Shown one piece after another: positions 44,275 to 53,736 of a stretch of DNA of 64,000 nt (position 1 is the first letter of the stretch; each line of letters begins with the position of its first letter). Below the pieces are notes generated by a model. That model saw only the letters and a program-made list of their open reading frames with translations, did no database searches and was not told the origin of the DNA. Made by a program: the position numbers and the translations under genes. This DNA is from Alphaproteobacteria bacterium (GTDB taxonomy: Bacteria > Pseudomonadota > Alphaproteobacteria > Caulobacterales > Hyphomonadaceae), in assembly GCA_018222605.1 (NCBI GenBank), contig JAAEZZ010000008.1, forward strand, positions 124,001 through 188,000, read 5' to 3'.

Positions 44275-44610
44275 ATGGCAATTCTGGACCGCCTCTTCGG
44301 AAGTCGAAAGTCTGAGACTCGCGCGCCCACGACCGAGCGCGTGGAGCAAATGGTTGCCACACATGTGGAGAGGCCGCGCCCTGCCCGCGCCATGGTCTAT
44401 CGTGAAGCCTATGTGACCTATGATTCCGGCTACAAGCGCCGCGGCATTGTGCTGGATCACTCGGATACAGGCGTGCGTCTGCGCTTCCCCACCAATGAAC
44501 GCCTGCCTGCAACCGTGACCCTGAATGCTGGCGCTGTCGGCCTCGAAGGCCAGGCCCGTGTGGTATGGCAGGAAGGCTCTGAAGCGGGATTCTCCCTGAT
44601 CCGGCGCTAG
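44275..44610 (+). CDS. PilZ-domain protein
   Basis: 111 residues in which about 38-111 form a PilZ-like beta barrel: VYREAYVTYDSGYKRRGIVLDHSDTGVRLRF contains the DxSxxG motif (DHSDTG), with only a partial RxxxR upstream. It may bind cyclic di-GMP or be a degenerate adaptor. It stands alone between two terminators or spacers; no promoter was identified with certainty. Confidence 0.78.
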   Translation: MAILDRLFGSRKSETRAPTTERVEQMVATHVERPRPARAMVYREAYVTYDSGYKRRGIVLDHSDTGVRLRFPTNERLPATVTLNAGAVGLEGQARVVWQEGSEAGFSLIRR

Positions 44611-44722
44611 TTTCTCCGGCTCTCAAATCCGGTCAGCGAAACTTTCCCCAAGGACAACTTCCTTGGCTTTTCCCGCATTTCAAGGTTGTATGGCCTCCCA
44701 TCAGAAAGAAAGGGAGACCCAA

Positions 44723-44974
44723 ATGGCCATCATGAAATCCGAGCAGATCCTCGCTGAATCCACCAAATCGTTCGAGGATGCCATTCAGACAGCCATCACC
44801 CGGTTCGATGCGACGGTCAAAGGCCTAGCCTCTGCCTATGTGAACGAGATGTATACCACCATCAAGAACGGCAAGATCGACAAGTATCGCGTCAATCTCC
44901 AGATGACGTTCGAAGTGATGCCACCGAAAGCCGACGACAAGGCCTCCCGCAAGAAGGCCAGCAAGAAGAAATAG
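44723..44974 (+). CDS. Dodecin-like small protein with lysine tail
   Basis: 83 residues matching dodecin from the helix SFEDAIQTAITRFDATVKGL to the strand NGKIDKYRVNLQMTFEV. Dodecins form flavin-storing 12-mers, but the usual Trp that stacks on flavin is absent here (YVNEMYTTIKNG instead), so flavin binding is doubtful. The end is a Lys/Ser-rich tail (KASRKKASKKK). GGGAG is 7 nt before the ATG. Confidence 0.72.
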   Translation: MAIMKSEQILAESTKSFEDAIQTAITRFDATVKGLASAYVNEMYTTIKNGKIDKYRVNLQMTFEVMPPKADDKASRKKASKKK

Positions 44975-45116
44975 GGCGCTGATCGGCCCGGAGGGTATAT
45001 ATCTCGCCGGGCCTTCTAGCTGCGGCCAGCTTCACATTCACGGCATATGGCCGGAAAAGCACGTGACAAGTTTCGCGGTACGCTTAGTTTCCATCGAAAG
45101 CTGGAGGAGATGACCC

Positions 45117-45701
45117 ATGCCACGTTCCCTGATCATTGCCGCGATTGCGCCCGTCTGCCTGGGCGCACTTATCACCCTGCCGGCCAGTGCCGAGGGCCCC
45201 TCCCCCGCCCCTGAACAGGAGACCGCCATGCGCGCCACCGAATTCACTTCAATCGACGGCAAGCCGCTGGACCTGACCTCCCTTGGCGCGAAGGCCATCC
45301 TCGTCGTGAACACCGCCTCCAAATGCGGATACACACCGCAATATGAAGGCCTGCAAGCGCTCTATGAATCAAAGAAAAAGGACGGCCTGATCATCGTGGG
45401 CGTCCCGTCCAATGATTTTGGCGGACAGGAGCCCGGCACAGAGGCTGAAGTCAAAACCTTCTGCCAGATCAATTATGGCGTCACTTTCCCGCTGACCAAG
45501 AAATACGCGGTCACAGGCGCGGACGAGCACCCCTTCTATCTGAACGCCGTCGACAAGCTGGGCGATGGCGCGCAGCCGAAGTGGAACTTCCACAAAGTGC
45601 TGGTCTCCGGCGGCGGAGCGCCCCTGAAGGCCTACCCTTCCGCCACCAAGCCGTCTGACCCGGACTTGCTGGCGGATATTGACGCAGCCCTCGGCGGCTG
45701 A
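45117..45701 (+). CDS. Exported glutathione peroxidase family protein
   Basis: 194 residues with a signal peptide (to about 25). The peroxidatic Cys70 is in VVNTASKCGYTP, Gln is in NDFGGQEPG and Trp in KWNFHKVL, so the Cys-Gln-Trp set is complete. It should reduce peroxides in the periplasm, probably with thioredoxin-type donors. GGAGGAG precedes the ATG. Confidence 0.9.
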   Translation: MPRSLIIAAIAPVCLGALITLPASAEGPSPAPEQETAMRATEFTSIDGKPLDLTSLGAKAILVVNTASKCGYTPQYEGLQALYESKKKDGLIIVGVPSNDFGGQEPGTEAEVKTFCQINYGVTFPLTKKYAVTGADEHPFYLNAVDKLGDGAQPKWNFHKVLVSGGGAPLKAYPSATKPSDPDLLADIDAALGG

Positions 45702-45838
45702 CGCGCTCTGTCCTGCGCCATGACGGGCCTTCACAGGGGGCCCGACAGGCCGGTTACGACCTAAGCACGGTCTTGACGACTCCCCGGTGGAAGCGCTTTG
45801 TGTTCGCAACTGCAAAAACCTTAGCGGAAGGAAACTCC

Positions 45839-47020
45839 ATGTCAGAACAAGATCCCGTCGTCATCGTCGGTATGGGCCGTACCCCCATGGGCGGCCTACT
45901 CGGCGACCTTGCCAGCCTGACTGCCAGCGAACTCGGCGCCATCGCGATCGAGAAAGCTGTCAACGAAGCCAAACTATCCGTTGGCGAAGCCAATGAGATC
46001 ATCATGGGCAACTGCCTTCCCGCTGGCCAGGGTCAGGCCCCTGCCCGCCAGGCAGGCTTCAAGGCAGGCCAGGACAAGGGCCTGGAAGCCACCACGATCA
46101 ACAAGATGTGTGGCTCGGGCATGCAGGCTGCCGTGATGGGCCGCAACGCGATCCTCGCCGGGGAAGCCAGCATCGTCATCGCAGGCGGCATGGAATCCAT
46201 GACCAATGCGCCGCACCTGATGAATGTGCGCAAGGGCCACAAATACGGCACCATGGCTGCTCAGGACCATATGGCGCTGGATGGCCTGTCGGATGCCTAC
46301 AAAGGCGGCCCCATGGGTGAGTTTGCCGACATGATTGCCGGCGAATACCAGTTCACCCGCGAGCAGCAGGACGCCTATGCCCTAGAAACGCTGAGCCGCG
46401 CCCAGACGGCCACGAAGGAAGGCAAGTTCAAGCGCGAAATCGCTCCCGTCACGATCAAAACCCGCAAGGGCGAAACCGTTGTCGATACGGATGAGCTGCC
46501 CCGCACGGCGATGCCGGAAAAAATCCCGAGCCTGCGCCCTGCCTTCAGCAAGGACGGCACCGTGACGGCGGCCAACGCTTCCGCGATTTCCGATGGCGCA
46601 GCAGCTGTCGTGCTGATGCGCGAATCCGAAGCCAAGAAGCGCGGCCTGACCCCACTGGCGAAGATCGTGTCCGCCTCCAGCCACGCGCATGAGCCGGAAT
46701 ACTTCACCACGGCCCCTGTGCCGGCCATGAAGAAGGCCCTCGAAAAGGCTGGCTGGAGCATTGACGATGTCGACCTCTGGGAAATCAACGAAGCCTTCGC
46801 GGTCGTTCCGATGATCGCCATGAAGGAAATGGGCATTTCCCATGACAAGCTGAACGTGAATGGCGGCGCCTGTGCCATGGGCCACCCAATTGGTGCCTCC
46901 GGGGCCCGCCTGATCGTCACGCTGCTCGCCGCCATGGAAGATCGCGGCGTCAAGAAAGGCATGGCCAGCCTCTGCATCGGCGGCGGCGAAGGCATCGCCA
47001 TGGCGCTTGAGCGCTACTAG
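45839..47020 (+). CDS. Acetyl-CoA C-acyltransferase (thiolase)
   Basis: A 393-residue thiolase. Catalytic residues: Cys91 (NKMCGSGMQA), His349 (GHPIGASG) and Cys379 (LCIGGGEG; most thiolases read GGGQG). GGMESMTNAPHL is also typical. It can condense or cleave acyl-CoA in fatty acid, polyhydroxybutyrate or branched-chain pathways; which one is open. GGAAGGAA precedes the ATG. Confidence 0.93.
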   Translation: MSEQDPVVIVGMGRTPMGGLLGDLASLTASELGAIAIEKAVNEAKLSVGEANEIIMGNCLPAGQGQAPARQAGFKAGQDKGLEATTINKMCGSGMQAAVMGRNAILAGEASIVIAGGMESMTNAPHLMNVRKGHKYGTMAAQDHMALDGLSDAYKGGPMGEFADMIAGEYQFTREQQDAYALETLSRAQTATKEGKFKREIAPVTIKTRKGETVVDTDELPRTAMPEKIPSLRPAFSKDGTVTAANASAISDGAAAVVLMRESEAKKRGLTPLAKIVSASSHAHEPEYFTTAPVPAMKKALEKAGWSIDDVDLWEINEAFAVVPMIAMKEMGISHDKLNVNGGACAMGHPIGASGARLIVTLLAAMEDRGVKKGMASLCIGGGEGIAMALERY

Positions 47021-47028
47021 GCGCTGAT

Positions 47029-48099
47029 ATGCTGGAAGATACCCGGGTCCCGGATCATTTCGTCGAACAGGCGGGCTGGTGCGCGGATCTGGGGTCTCCG
47101 TTTACCGCCGCCCTGCTCCGAAAATTCGCGGAAGATTTTGACGCTGGCGGCCCCATATATGATCTGTGCAAGGACTGGGACGGCAATCCCCGCAAGGATG
47201 CCCTGGCCCTGCGTATTGCCGGCGCATTGCACCATGCCGTTCTGACAGGCGACGCCCCGGAGCTTGCCGCCGCCTACCCCGCCGCGAAGTATGACTGGTC
47301 CATGGATGATGTCTGGGCCAGCGCGGGGCCCTGGCTGACTGCCCATATGGAGCACGTCAGGTCTTTCATTCAAAGCCCTCCGCAGACCAATGAAACCCGG
47401 CGCTGCATTGCCCTGCTGCCGGGCTTTCTGCACCTCGCCGACACATACCGCATGCCCATGAATTTGCTGGAGCTGGGCGCCAGTGCGGGCCTCAACCAGA
47501 ACTGGGACCGCTACGCCTATGATGGCGGCACCTGGCAGCGCGTCGGCACCTCTGACGTCAGCATCAGCACGCATTGGCGCGGACCGGAACCGGCGCATCT
47601 GGACACCGCACCGGTCATCGCGTCACGCGCAGCGTGTGACCTGAACCCGATCAATGTGGCGGATCAGGCCGCCTATCTGCGCCTGAAAAGCTATACATGG
47701 CCTGACCAGACCGAACGGCTGAGCCGCCTAGACGCCGCCGCAAGCCTGGCGCAGCGAACAGGGGTGCACGTGGACCAGGCCGATGCCGTAGACTGGCTGG
47801 CCCGCAAGCTAAGCGAACGCCCGCAGGGCGAGCTGACAATCGTCTATCACTCGGTCTTCCTGGTCTATCCGCCGCGGGAGGTCATCGCGCAGATCATGCA
47901 GATGATCGAACAGGCAGGCGCTGGCGCCAGCGCCAATGCGCCACTGGCCTGGCTGTGCTTTGAACCGGAATCCCTGTTCGGGGGCAACCGCACCTCGCCG
48001 CGCATGCAGACACGTCTGAAGACATGGCCTGATGGCGAAAACCTGCTACTGAACGAGTCGGACGGACATGTGACCGAGGTGGACAGCCTCCTCGGCTAG
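47029..48099 (+). CDS. DUF2332 family protein
   Basis: A 356-residue soluble protein with the family segments LLELGASAGLNQNWDRYAY, IVYHSVFLVYPP and PLAWLCFEPESL. The LELGASAGL stretch resembles the nucleotide-binding loop of methyltransferases, but no activity is established. It begins 8 nt after the thiolase stop, so they share a transcript. Its stop codon overlaps the convergent serine hydrolase by 4 nt (CTAG). Confidence 0.83.
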   Translation: MLEDTRVPDHFVEQAGWCADLGSPFTAALLRKFAEDFDAGGPIYDLCKDWDGNPRKDALALRIAGALHHAVLTGDAPELAAAYPAAKYDWSMDDVWASAGPWLTAHMEHVRSFIQSPPQTNETRRCIALLPGFLHLADTYRMPMNLLELGASAGLNQNWDRYAYDGGTWQRVGTSDVSISTHWRGPEPAHLDTAPVIASRAACDLNPINVADQAAYLRLKSYTWPDQTERLSRLDAAASLAQRTGVHVDQADAVDWLARKLSERPQGELTIVYHSVFLVYPPREVIAQIMQMIEQAGAGASANAPLAWLCFEPESLFGGNRTSPRMQTRLKTWPDGENLLLNESDGHVTEVDSLLG

Positions 48100-49205
48100 T
48101 CGCTCTCTTCTGAGGCATAGCTCGCGGCCAGTTCCGCCGAAAAACTGTTCAGGGCAGATGCGGCTTTCTGGCTGAAGCTGTTCGTATTCACGATGATGAC
48201 AAGCCCCTGTTCCGGCAGAAGATGTATGGTCGACAGCCACATCGTGTTCGATCCGCTATGCCCCAGAACCGGCCCCAGTTTTCCCGGCGGAATCATCCCC
48301 CAACCGAAGGCGTAATCCGAATCCGCATCCGGATAGGGCGTCATCAGCTTTTCTTCCGTCGACCCGGGCGTCAGGAACTGGCTGAGGAACACAGCATGCG
48401 GCACGAGCGGAACGTGCAGGGTTCCGGCAGGCCCTAGCGCAGCCGGGTTGTCCGCTGCCGAGCCTTTGCCTTTGGGTTTCCATTGGCCAAAGAGGTTTCT
48501 GGCGTGGCCTTCAATGCCCTCCTGGGGCGAGCCAAAGCCCCAGCCCTCCCCTTCCGGCACCAGCATTGAGAGGAACAAGGCCTCATAATTCTCATAGCCC
48601 TGCCGCTCGGCGATCCGGTCAATCGCCGCCCCGACAATCATGTAGCCAAGATTACTGTACTGGAAGGCTCCGACCTTTCCGTCAGGGGCTTTGGAGAGAT
48701 ATTTTTGGGCCAGCTCCGCTCGCTGGGCTTCCACCGGCTCTTCGGAATCCCGGTGGGCCAGGAACCAGATCGTGCCCGGATTGGCCGCCAGACCGCTACG
48801 ATGCGAGAACAGCTGCTCGATCGTCACATCCTGCCAGGCGGGGTCCATATCCTCTGCCAGGTCCGGAAACATCTCCGGCAGGGTCGCGCCCCACTCGGCC
48901 TCCCCCTGCTCCACCAGACGGCCATAGAGCAAGGCTGTGAGCATCTTGGTGTTGGAGCCGATATGCCAGGCATCGCCCGGCTGGACCGTGTCTCCGCTGC
49001 CCTTGCGCCGCTCGCCTGCGACCGCAAGGCCCAGCACCTCCCCGTCCGCATCGACTACGACCGCGCCCAGCGCGACAAGTCCCGCCTCCTCGCGGACAGT
49101 TTCCACTTTTTCCTGAAGCTCAGCCTCGGTCAGCGGCGCCGCCAGGGTGGGAAGCGCCATCAGGCCCAAAGCGGCCACGGCAGCCATCATCGAACGAAAC
49201 ATCAT
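48096..49205 (-). CDS. Secreted serine hydrolase, beta-lactamase fold
   Basis: 369 residues with a signal peptide ending about LAA at 22-24. SNTK (Ser84, Lys87), YSN in FQYSNLGY and HSGSN at the end supply the three active-site motifs of class C/DD-peptidase-like enzymes. It likely acts on peptides or esters in the periplasm. AGGAG is 5 nt before the first of two ATGs. Confidence 0.88.
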   Translation of the reverse strand: MMFRSMMAAVAALGLMALPTLAAPLTEAELQEKVETVREEAGLVALGAVVVDADGEVLGLAVAGERRKGSGDTVQPGDAWHIGSNTKMLTALLYGRLVEQGEAEWGATLPEMFPDLAEDMDPAWQDVTIEQLFSHRSGLAANPGTIWFLAHRDSEEPVEAQRAELAQKYLSKAPDGKVGAFQYSNLGYMIVGAAIDRIAERQGYENYEALFLSMLVPEGEGWGFGSPQEGIEGHARNLFGQWKPKGKGSAADNPAALGPAGTLHVPLVPHAVFLSQFLTPGSTEEKLMTPYPDADSDYAFGWGMIPPGKLGPVLGHSGSNTMWLSTIHLLPEQGLVIIVNTNSFSQKAASALNSFSAELAASYASEESD

Positions 49206-49234
49206 ACATCTCCTGCTATCCTTTAGAGGTATAG

Positions 49235-49735
49235 TCAGGTGGACGAGGACTTTCTTACATCTTCCACCAGATCCAGCGGCAGCGCCGTCGTGCGCTTAGC
49301 CACACGAATGACGATGCGAGACTGAACGTCCGAGACAAGGGCAGACCCCAGCAGCTTGTCGCGCAGGAAATTGTCATAGGCGTGCATGTCGGTCGTCACA
49401 ATGTGGATCATGTAGTCCACCGCGCCGGTCACCGTCATGCATTCGACGACTTCCTGCCAGTCCTGCACCATGCGCTCAAACGCTTCGAGATTCTCCCGGC
49501 TCGGCAGCGCCAATTTGACGCTTGCCAGGACTTCGAAGTTGAGTCCGAGCGAATTATTGTCCAGCAGGGTGACGCGTCCGGTAATGAAACCGGCCTCTTC
49601 CATACGCTTGATACGGCGCCAGCACGGGGAAGAGGACAGACCGACACGGTCAGCGATTTCAGCAACGGATAATCCGGCATCATGCTGGATGATGTCCAGG
49701 ATTCGCGCATCAACTGCATCTAGTTCTTGGGCCAA
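49235..49735 (-). CDS. Lrp/AsnC-family regulator
   Basis: A 166-residue regulator with an N-terminal winged helix-turn-helix (LSVAEIADRVGLSSSPCWRRIKRMEEAG, about 22-49) and a C-terminal RAM ligand-binding domain (TGAVDYMIHIVTTDMHAYDNFL). It is divergent from the indolepyruvate oxidoreductase gene, so amino-acid-responsive control of that gene is likely. Confidence 0.9.
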   Translation of the reverse strand: MAQELDAVDARILDIIQHDAGLSVAEIADRVGLSSSPCWRRIKRMEEAGFITGRVTLLDNNSLGLNFEVLASVKLALPSRENLEAFERMVQDWQEVVECMTVTGAVDYMIHIVTTDMHAYDNFLRDKLLGSALVSDVQSRIVIRVAKRTTALPLDLVEDVRKSSST

Positions 49736-49760
49736 TTTTGCTTACACTCCCGCAATTTCC

Positions 49761-49773
49761 GGTAAATTTTACC
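49761..49773. promoter_or_regulatory. Candidate Lrp operator between the regulator and the oxidoreductase
   Basis: GGTAAATTTTACC is a perfect 6-1-6 inverted repeat in the 126-bp divergent region. The flanks (TCCGGTAAATTTTACCCCGGA) extend the dyad imperfectly. Confidence 0.45.
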
Positions 49774-49861
49774 CCGGAATAGCAAAAACCGCGCAAGAAA
49801 GGCAAGCAATTTCGTGCGATTTACCCAATAATATGCCACAAACCCTTGGGATAGGCATATC

Positions 49862-52800
49862 ATGCAACATCGCGAAGTTACGCTGGACGACAAATACGAT
49901 CTTGTCGAGGGCAAAGCTTTTATGACAGGCATTCAGGCGCTCGTGCGCCTGCCGCTTGATCGCAAACGACTGGATCTGGGCATGGGGCTGAACACGGCCG
50001 GCTTCATTTCCGGCTATCGCGGCTCTCCTCTCGGCGGATATGACCAGCAATTACGGGCCGCGCAGAAATGGCTCGACACCTATGACATCAAGTTCTGGGA
50101 AGGCCTGAACGAAGATCTTGGCGCGACTGCCGTCTGGGGCAGCCAGCAGCTAGGCCTGTTTCCAGGCGCCCGATATGATGGCCTGTTCGGCATCTGGTAT
50201 GGCAAGGCCCCCGGCGTTGATCGGACGGGCGACGTGTTCAAGCACGCCAATGCCGCTGGCGCCTCCAAGCATGGCGGTGTGATTTCCATTATTGGCGACG
50301 ACCATAATTGCAAATCCTCCACCCTGCCCTCGCAATCCGAATTCGCGATGCAGGATGCCGAAATCCCGGTGCTGAACCCGGCCTCCATTCAGGATGTGCT
50401 GGACTATGGCATCCATGGCTGGGCGATGAGCCGCTTTTCCGGCGCGTGGACGGGCCTCGTCGCGCTGGCCGATACGATGGATTCCGGCGCCGTGGTGAGC
50501 GTGGATCTGGACCGCTTCACCTTTGTCACCCCGGACTTTGCGCTTCCGGAAGACGGCGTCCATATGCGCCGGGGCGACAGCCCGCTGGATAAGGAGCGCC
50601 GCCTGCGCCAGGTGAAGCTTCCCGCCGCACAGGCCTATGTGCGCGCCAACCAGCTCGATCAGATCATCCTGCCGTCGCCGAAGCCCCGTATCGGCGTCAT
50701 CGTGACAGGCCAAGCCGCCCGCGACGTGTTCGAGGCGCTCGCGGCGCTTGGCCTCTCTCCGCAGGATGCAGGACGCCTGGGCCTCTCCATCTACAAGGTT
50801 GCCATGCCCTGGCCCTTGGAGCCGGAAGGGGTCCGGGCGTTCTGCCGGGGGCTTGAGCGCGTCGTCGTCATCGAACACAAGCGCCCCCTCATCGAGGATC
50901 AGCTGCGCTCTGCGCTCTACGACCTGCCGGATGGCCAGCGCCCCTCTATCGAAGGCAAGCGCGACCGCGAAGGCAAGCCCCTGCTCTCCGACATCGCCTC
51001 CATCTCCATTCCGGAAATGGCCGGCGCCCTGATGAAGATCATGCCGGAAGGCTGGGACACGAGTCGCGCCGACGCCTATTTCGACCGCGTGGGCCGCGCA
51101 GGCGAAGCGGCCCGTACCAATGCCTCCCCCACCATCCGGACGCCCCACTATTGTTCCGGCTGCCCGCACAATACGTCTACGGTTGTTCCGGAAGGCTCCC
51201 GCGCCATGGCCGGTATTGGCTGTCACTACATGGCGAACTTCATGCCGGACCGTAAAACCGACATGACCAGCCAGATGGGCGGTGAAGGCATTGCCTGGGT
51301 CGGCCAGCACTGGGCCACCGATGAGGGTCATGTCTTCGTGAACCTCGGCGATGGCACTTATTCCCATTCCGGCAGCCTAGCCATCCGCGCAGCGGTCACG
51401 TCCGGCGCGAACATGACCTACAAGATCCTGTATAATGACGCCGTGGCCATGACCGGCGGCCAGCATGTCGAATCCGGACAGACCCCGGCCCAGATTGCCC
51501 AGCAGGTAGAGGCAGAAGGTGTCGAGACGATCGTCATCGTCACCGAAGACCCGACACGCTACGCCAATGTCGCCGACCTGCCCCGCCGCGTGAAAATCTA
51601 TGACCGCGAAGATCTGGACGACGTGCAAGACATGCTGCGCAAGACCAAGGGCGTCTCGGTCATGATCTATGATCAGATCTGCGCCACCGAAAAGCGCCGC
51701 CGCTCCAAGCGCGGCCTGCGCGCGCCGGACCGCACCCGCGTCGTCATCAATACCGAAGTTTGCGAAGGTTGCGGCGATTGCTCCATCAAATCGAACTGTC
51801 TCTCGGTTGAGCCGGTCGAGACGGAACTCGGCCGTAAGCGCCGGATCAATCAGTCCACGTGCAACACAGACCTTTCCTGTTTGCGCGGATTCTGCCCCAG
51901 CTTTGTGACCATTCAGGATGGCGAACCGGCCTGGGAAGACCAGCCGCGCCCGGTGTTTGACGATGCCGGCCTGCCCCTGCCCGAAACGCCCAGCCTGTCA
52001 GAGCCATGGAACGTGCTGTTCACCGGCGTAGGCGGTACAGGCGTGACGACCGTGGCTGCCGTGCTGGCCATGGCTGCGCATGTGGATGGCCATGCCGCCT
52101 CCAGTCTGGACATGACCGGCCTTGCCCAGAAAGGCGGCCCGGTGCTCAGCCATATCCGCTTCGCACGCGAGCCGGAGATGATCTCCACAGGCCGCGTACC
52201 GCCGGCCAGTGCTGACCTGATCATTGCCTGCGACCTGGTTGTCGCCGCAGGCGGGGATGCCATCAACATGATGGATGTCGGTCGCACGGCCGCCTATGCC
52301 AATTCCGATGTCACGCCGACCAGCGAATTCATCCGTGACCGGTCGAAGCGTTTTGAGAGCGATCTCCTTGCCTCCCGCGTAAAGCGTCAGGCGCGGGACT
52401 TTGCGGCCTTTGATGCCGAGGCGCTGGCCGTCGGCTATCTGCATGACGCGATCTATACGAACATGATCATGGTCGGTTATTCTTGGCAAAAGGGCCAGGT
52501 GCCGGTCAGCCTGCGCGCGCTTTACCGTGCCATCCGCCTCAACGGCACCAAGGTGCAGGACAACATGTCCGCCTTCAATATTGGCCGGATTGCCGCCGCA
52601 GACCCGCAGCGCCTGGAGCAGCAGCACGACCCACGCGGCCATCTTGAGCCAAAGACGCTGGACCAGCTGGTCGATGACCGCGCAGACCGCCTGACGAAAT
52701 ATCAGGATGCGGCGTATGCCGAAAAATATCGCAGCATCGTCGCGCAAGTCCGCGCGGCGGAGCATGGCGCGGGCCTTGGCGACAAGCTGACCCGGGCCGC

Positions 52801-53320
52801 CGCCACCTATGCCTACAAGGTGATGGCCTACAAGGATGAGTATGAAGTCGCCCGTCTCTACACGGATGGCAGCTTTGCCGACTATGTGGCGAAACAATTC
52901 AAGGGCGGCAAGATGCGCCTGATGCTGGCCCCGCCGATCCTCGCCAAGAAGGATGCGCAAGGCCATCTTCAGAAAAAGCATTTCGGCGCCTGGATGCTGA
53001 CGGTCTTCAAGCTGATGGCGAAGTTCAAGGGGCTGCGCGGCACCAAGTTCGACCCGTTTGGCTATACCGAAGAACGCAAGATGGAACGCCAGATCCGCGA
53101 TGACTATCTCACCGGACTCGCCCGCATCGCGCAGGAACTGACGGCAAAGAACCATGAGCTGGCCATCGCACTCGCCGAAATTCCGGACGATATCCGCGGA
53201 TATGGCCATGTGAAGGATGCGGCGGTCGAAACCGCCAAGACGAAGGAAGCGGAGCTTTGGACCAACTGGCCGGAGGGCAAACTGCCGAGCGAGAAAACGA
53301 CCCTGATCTCGGCGAAGTAG
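49862..53320 (+). CDS. Indolepyruvate ferredoxin oxidoreductase, fused alpha/beta (IorAB) type
   Basis: A 1152-residue fusion: an N-terminal pyrimidine domain (GFISGYRGSPLGGYD), the TPP motif near 495 (NLGDGTYSHSG), a ferredoxin-like part near 634 (CEGCGDC, then CNTDLSCLRGFC) and the IorB gamma domain from about 715 (LFTGVGGTGVTT). It decarboxylates aryl or branched-chain 2-oxo acids to acyl-CoA, reducing ferredoxin. Fused forms are usual in alphaproteobacteria. It lies divergent from the Lrp gene. ATG 49862 is uncertain as a start, but no alternative is better supported. Confidence 0.9.
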   Translation: MQHREVTLDDKYDLVEGKAFMTGIQALVRLPLDRKRLDLGMGLNTAGFISGYRGSPLGGYDQQLRAAQKWLDTYDIKFWEGLNEDLGATAVWGSQQLGLFPGARYDGLFGIWYGKAPGVDRTGDVFKHANAAGASKHGGVISIIGDDHNCKSSTLPSQSEFAMQDAEIPVLNPASIQDVLDYGIHGWAMSRFSGAWTGLVALADTMDSGAVVSVDLDRFTFVTPDFALPEDGVHMRRGDSPLDKERRLRQVKLPAAQAYVRANQLDQIILPSPKPRIGVIVTGQAARDVFEALAALGLSPQDAGRLGLSIYKVAMPWPLEPEGVRAFCRGLERVVVIEHKRPLIEDQLRSALYDLPDGQRPSIEGKRDREGKPLLSDIASISIPEMAGALMKIMPEGWDTSRADAYFDRVGRAGEAARTNASPTIRTPHYCSGCPHNTSTVVPEGSRAMAGIGCHYMANFMPDRKTDMTSQMGGEGIAWVGQHWATDEGHVFVNLGDGTYSHSGSLAIRAAVTSGANMTYKILYNDAVAMTGGQHVESGQTPAQIAQQVEAEGVETIVIVTEDPTRYANVADLPRRVKIYDREDLDDVQDMLRKTKGVSVMIYDQICATEKRRRSKRGLRAPDRTRVVINTEVCEGCGDCSIKSNCLSVEPVETELGRKRRINQSTCNTDLSCLRGFCPSFVTIQDGEPAWEDQPRPVFDDAGLPLPETPSLSEPWNVLFTGVGGTGVTTVAAVLAMAAHVDGHAASSLDMTGLAQKGGPVLSHIRFAREPEMISTGRVPPASADLIIACDLVVAAGGDAINMMDVGRTAAYANSDVTPTSEFIRDRSKRFESDLLASRVKRQARDFAAFDAEALAVGYLHDAIYTNMIMVGYSWQKGQVPVSLRALYRAIRLNGTKVQDNMSAFNIGRIAAADPQRLEQQHDPRGHLEPKTLDQLVDDRADRLTKYQDAAYAEKYRSIVAQVRAAEHGAGLGDKLTRAAATYAYKVMAYKDEYEVARLYTDGSFADYVAKQFKGGKMRLMLAPPILAKKDAQGHLQKKHFGAWMLTVFKLMAKFKGLRGTKFDPFGYTEERKMERQIRDDYLTGLARIAQELTAKNHELAIALAEIPDDIRGYGHVKDAAVETAKTKEAELWTNWPEGKLPSEKTTLISAK

Positions 53321-53334
53321 TCCCTACTTCGCCG
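53310..53334. terminator. Mirror-image hairpin formed by two convergent gene ends
   Basis: CGGCGAAGTAG and CTACTTCGCCG form an 11-bp perfect stem over TCC. Each arm contains the last codons and TAG stop of a gene (the oxidoreductase on one strand and the lipoprotein on the other). It may terminate transcription in both directions. Confidence 0.55.
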
Positions 53335-53650
53335 GTCGAACGTCAACGTCGACAATCCGGCCCTTCTTGCCGAGCTTTTTCAGCTCGCGCTCAAGATATT
53401 TCTTCTTGATCGTTTTCCGGGTGTGCTTGCCATTTCTGTAGGTCACATCGATGCGGACATGCTCGTCCGGCCCGTCCAGCGCATCGCCGGTTACGCGCAC
53501 CGCGCCGGAGCCGACCGCATAGGCGCCCTTGGCCGTGCCCTCGACAACATCCCCAGCCACACTTACCGGCACGGTGACAATCTTGCTGGCCATGCAGGCA
53601 GGCAGAGTGATGAGCGCGCCTGCAAGCAGCGCGGTGCGAAGAATGGTCAT
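53324..53650 (-). CDS. Small basic lipoprotein of unknown function
   Basis: 108 residues: lipobox LPACMAS after a short signal peptide, then SKIVTVPVSVAGDVVEGTAKGAYAVG and a Lys/Arg-rich end (KHTRKTIKKKYLERELKKLGKKG). The start of the mature part resembles the NF038104-type lipoproteins I recall, but this is not certain. Confidence 0.65.
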   Translation of the reverse strand: MTILRTALLAGALITLPACMASKIVTVPVSVAGDVVEGTAKGAYAVGSGAVRVTGDALDGPDEHVRIDVTYRNGKHTRKTIKKKYLERELKKLGKKGRIVDVDVRPAK

Positions 53651-53736
53651 GTGCGGAAAGCCTCCCCTGTTCAGGGGCCACCTAATCAGGGAAGTGTTTA
53701 GGGCTGATTACAATTACCGCAGCATGCCCCCTGCCC

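Noticed and set aside
51998..53209. 403-codon antisense frame in the indolepyruvate oxidoreductase gene
   Set aside because: Sense strand carries the TPP and IorB motifs; antisense frame lacks a site and any family pattern.
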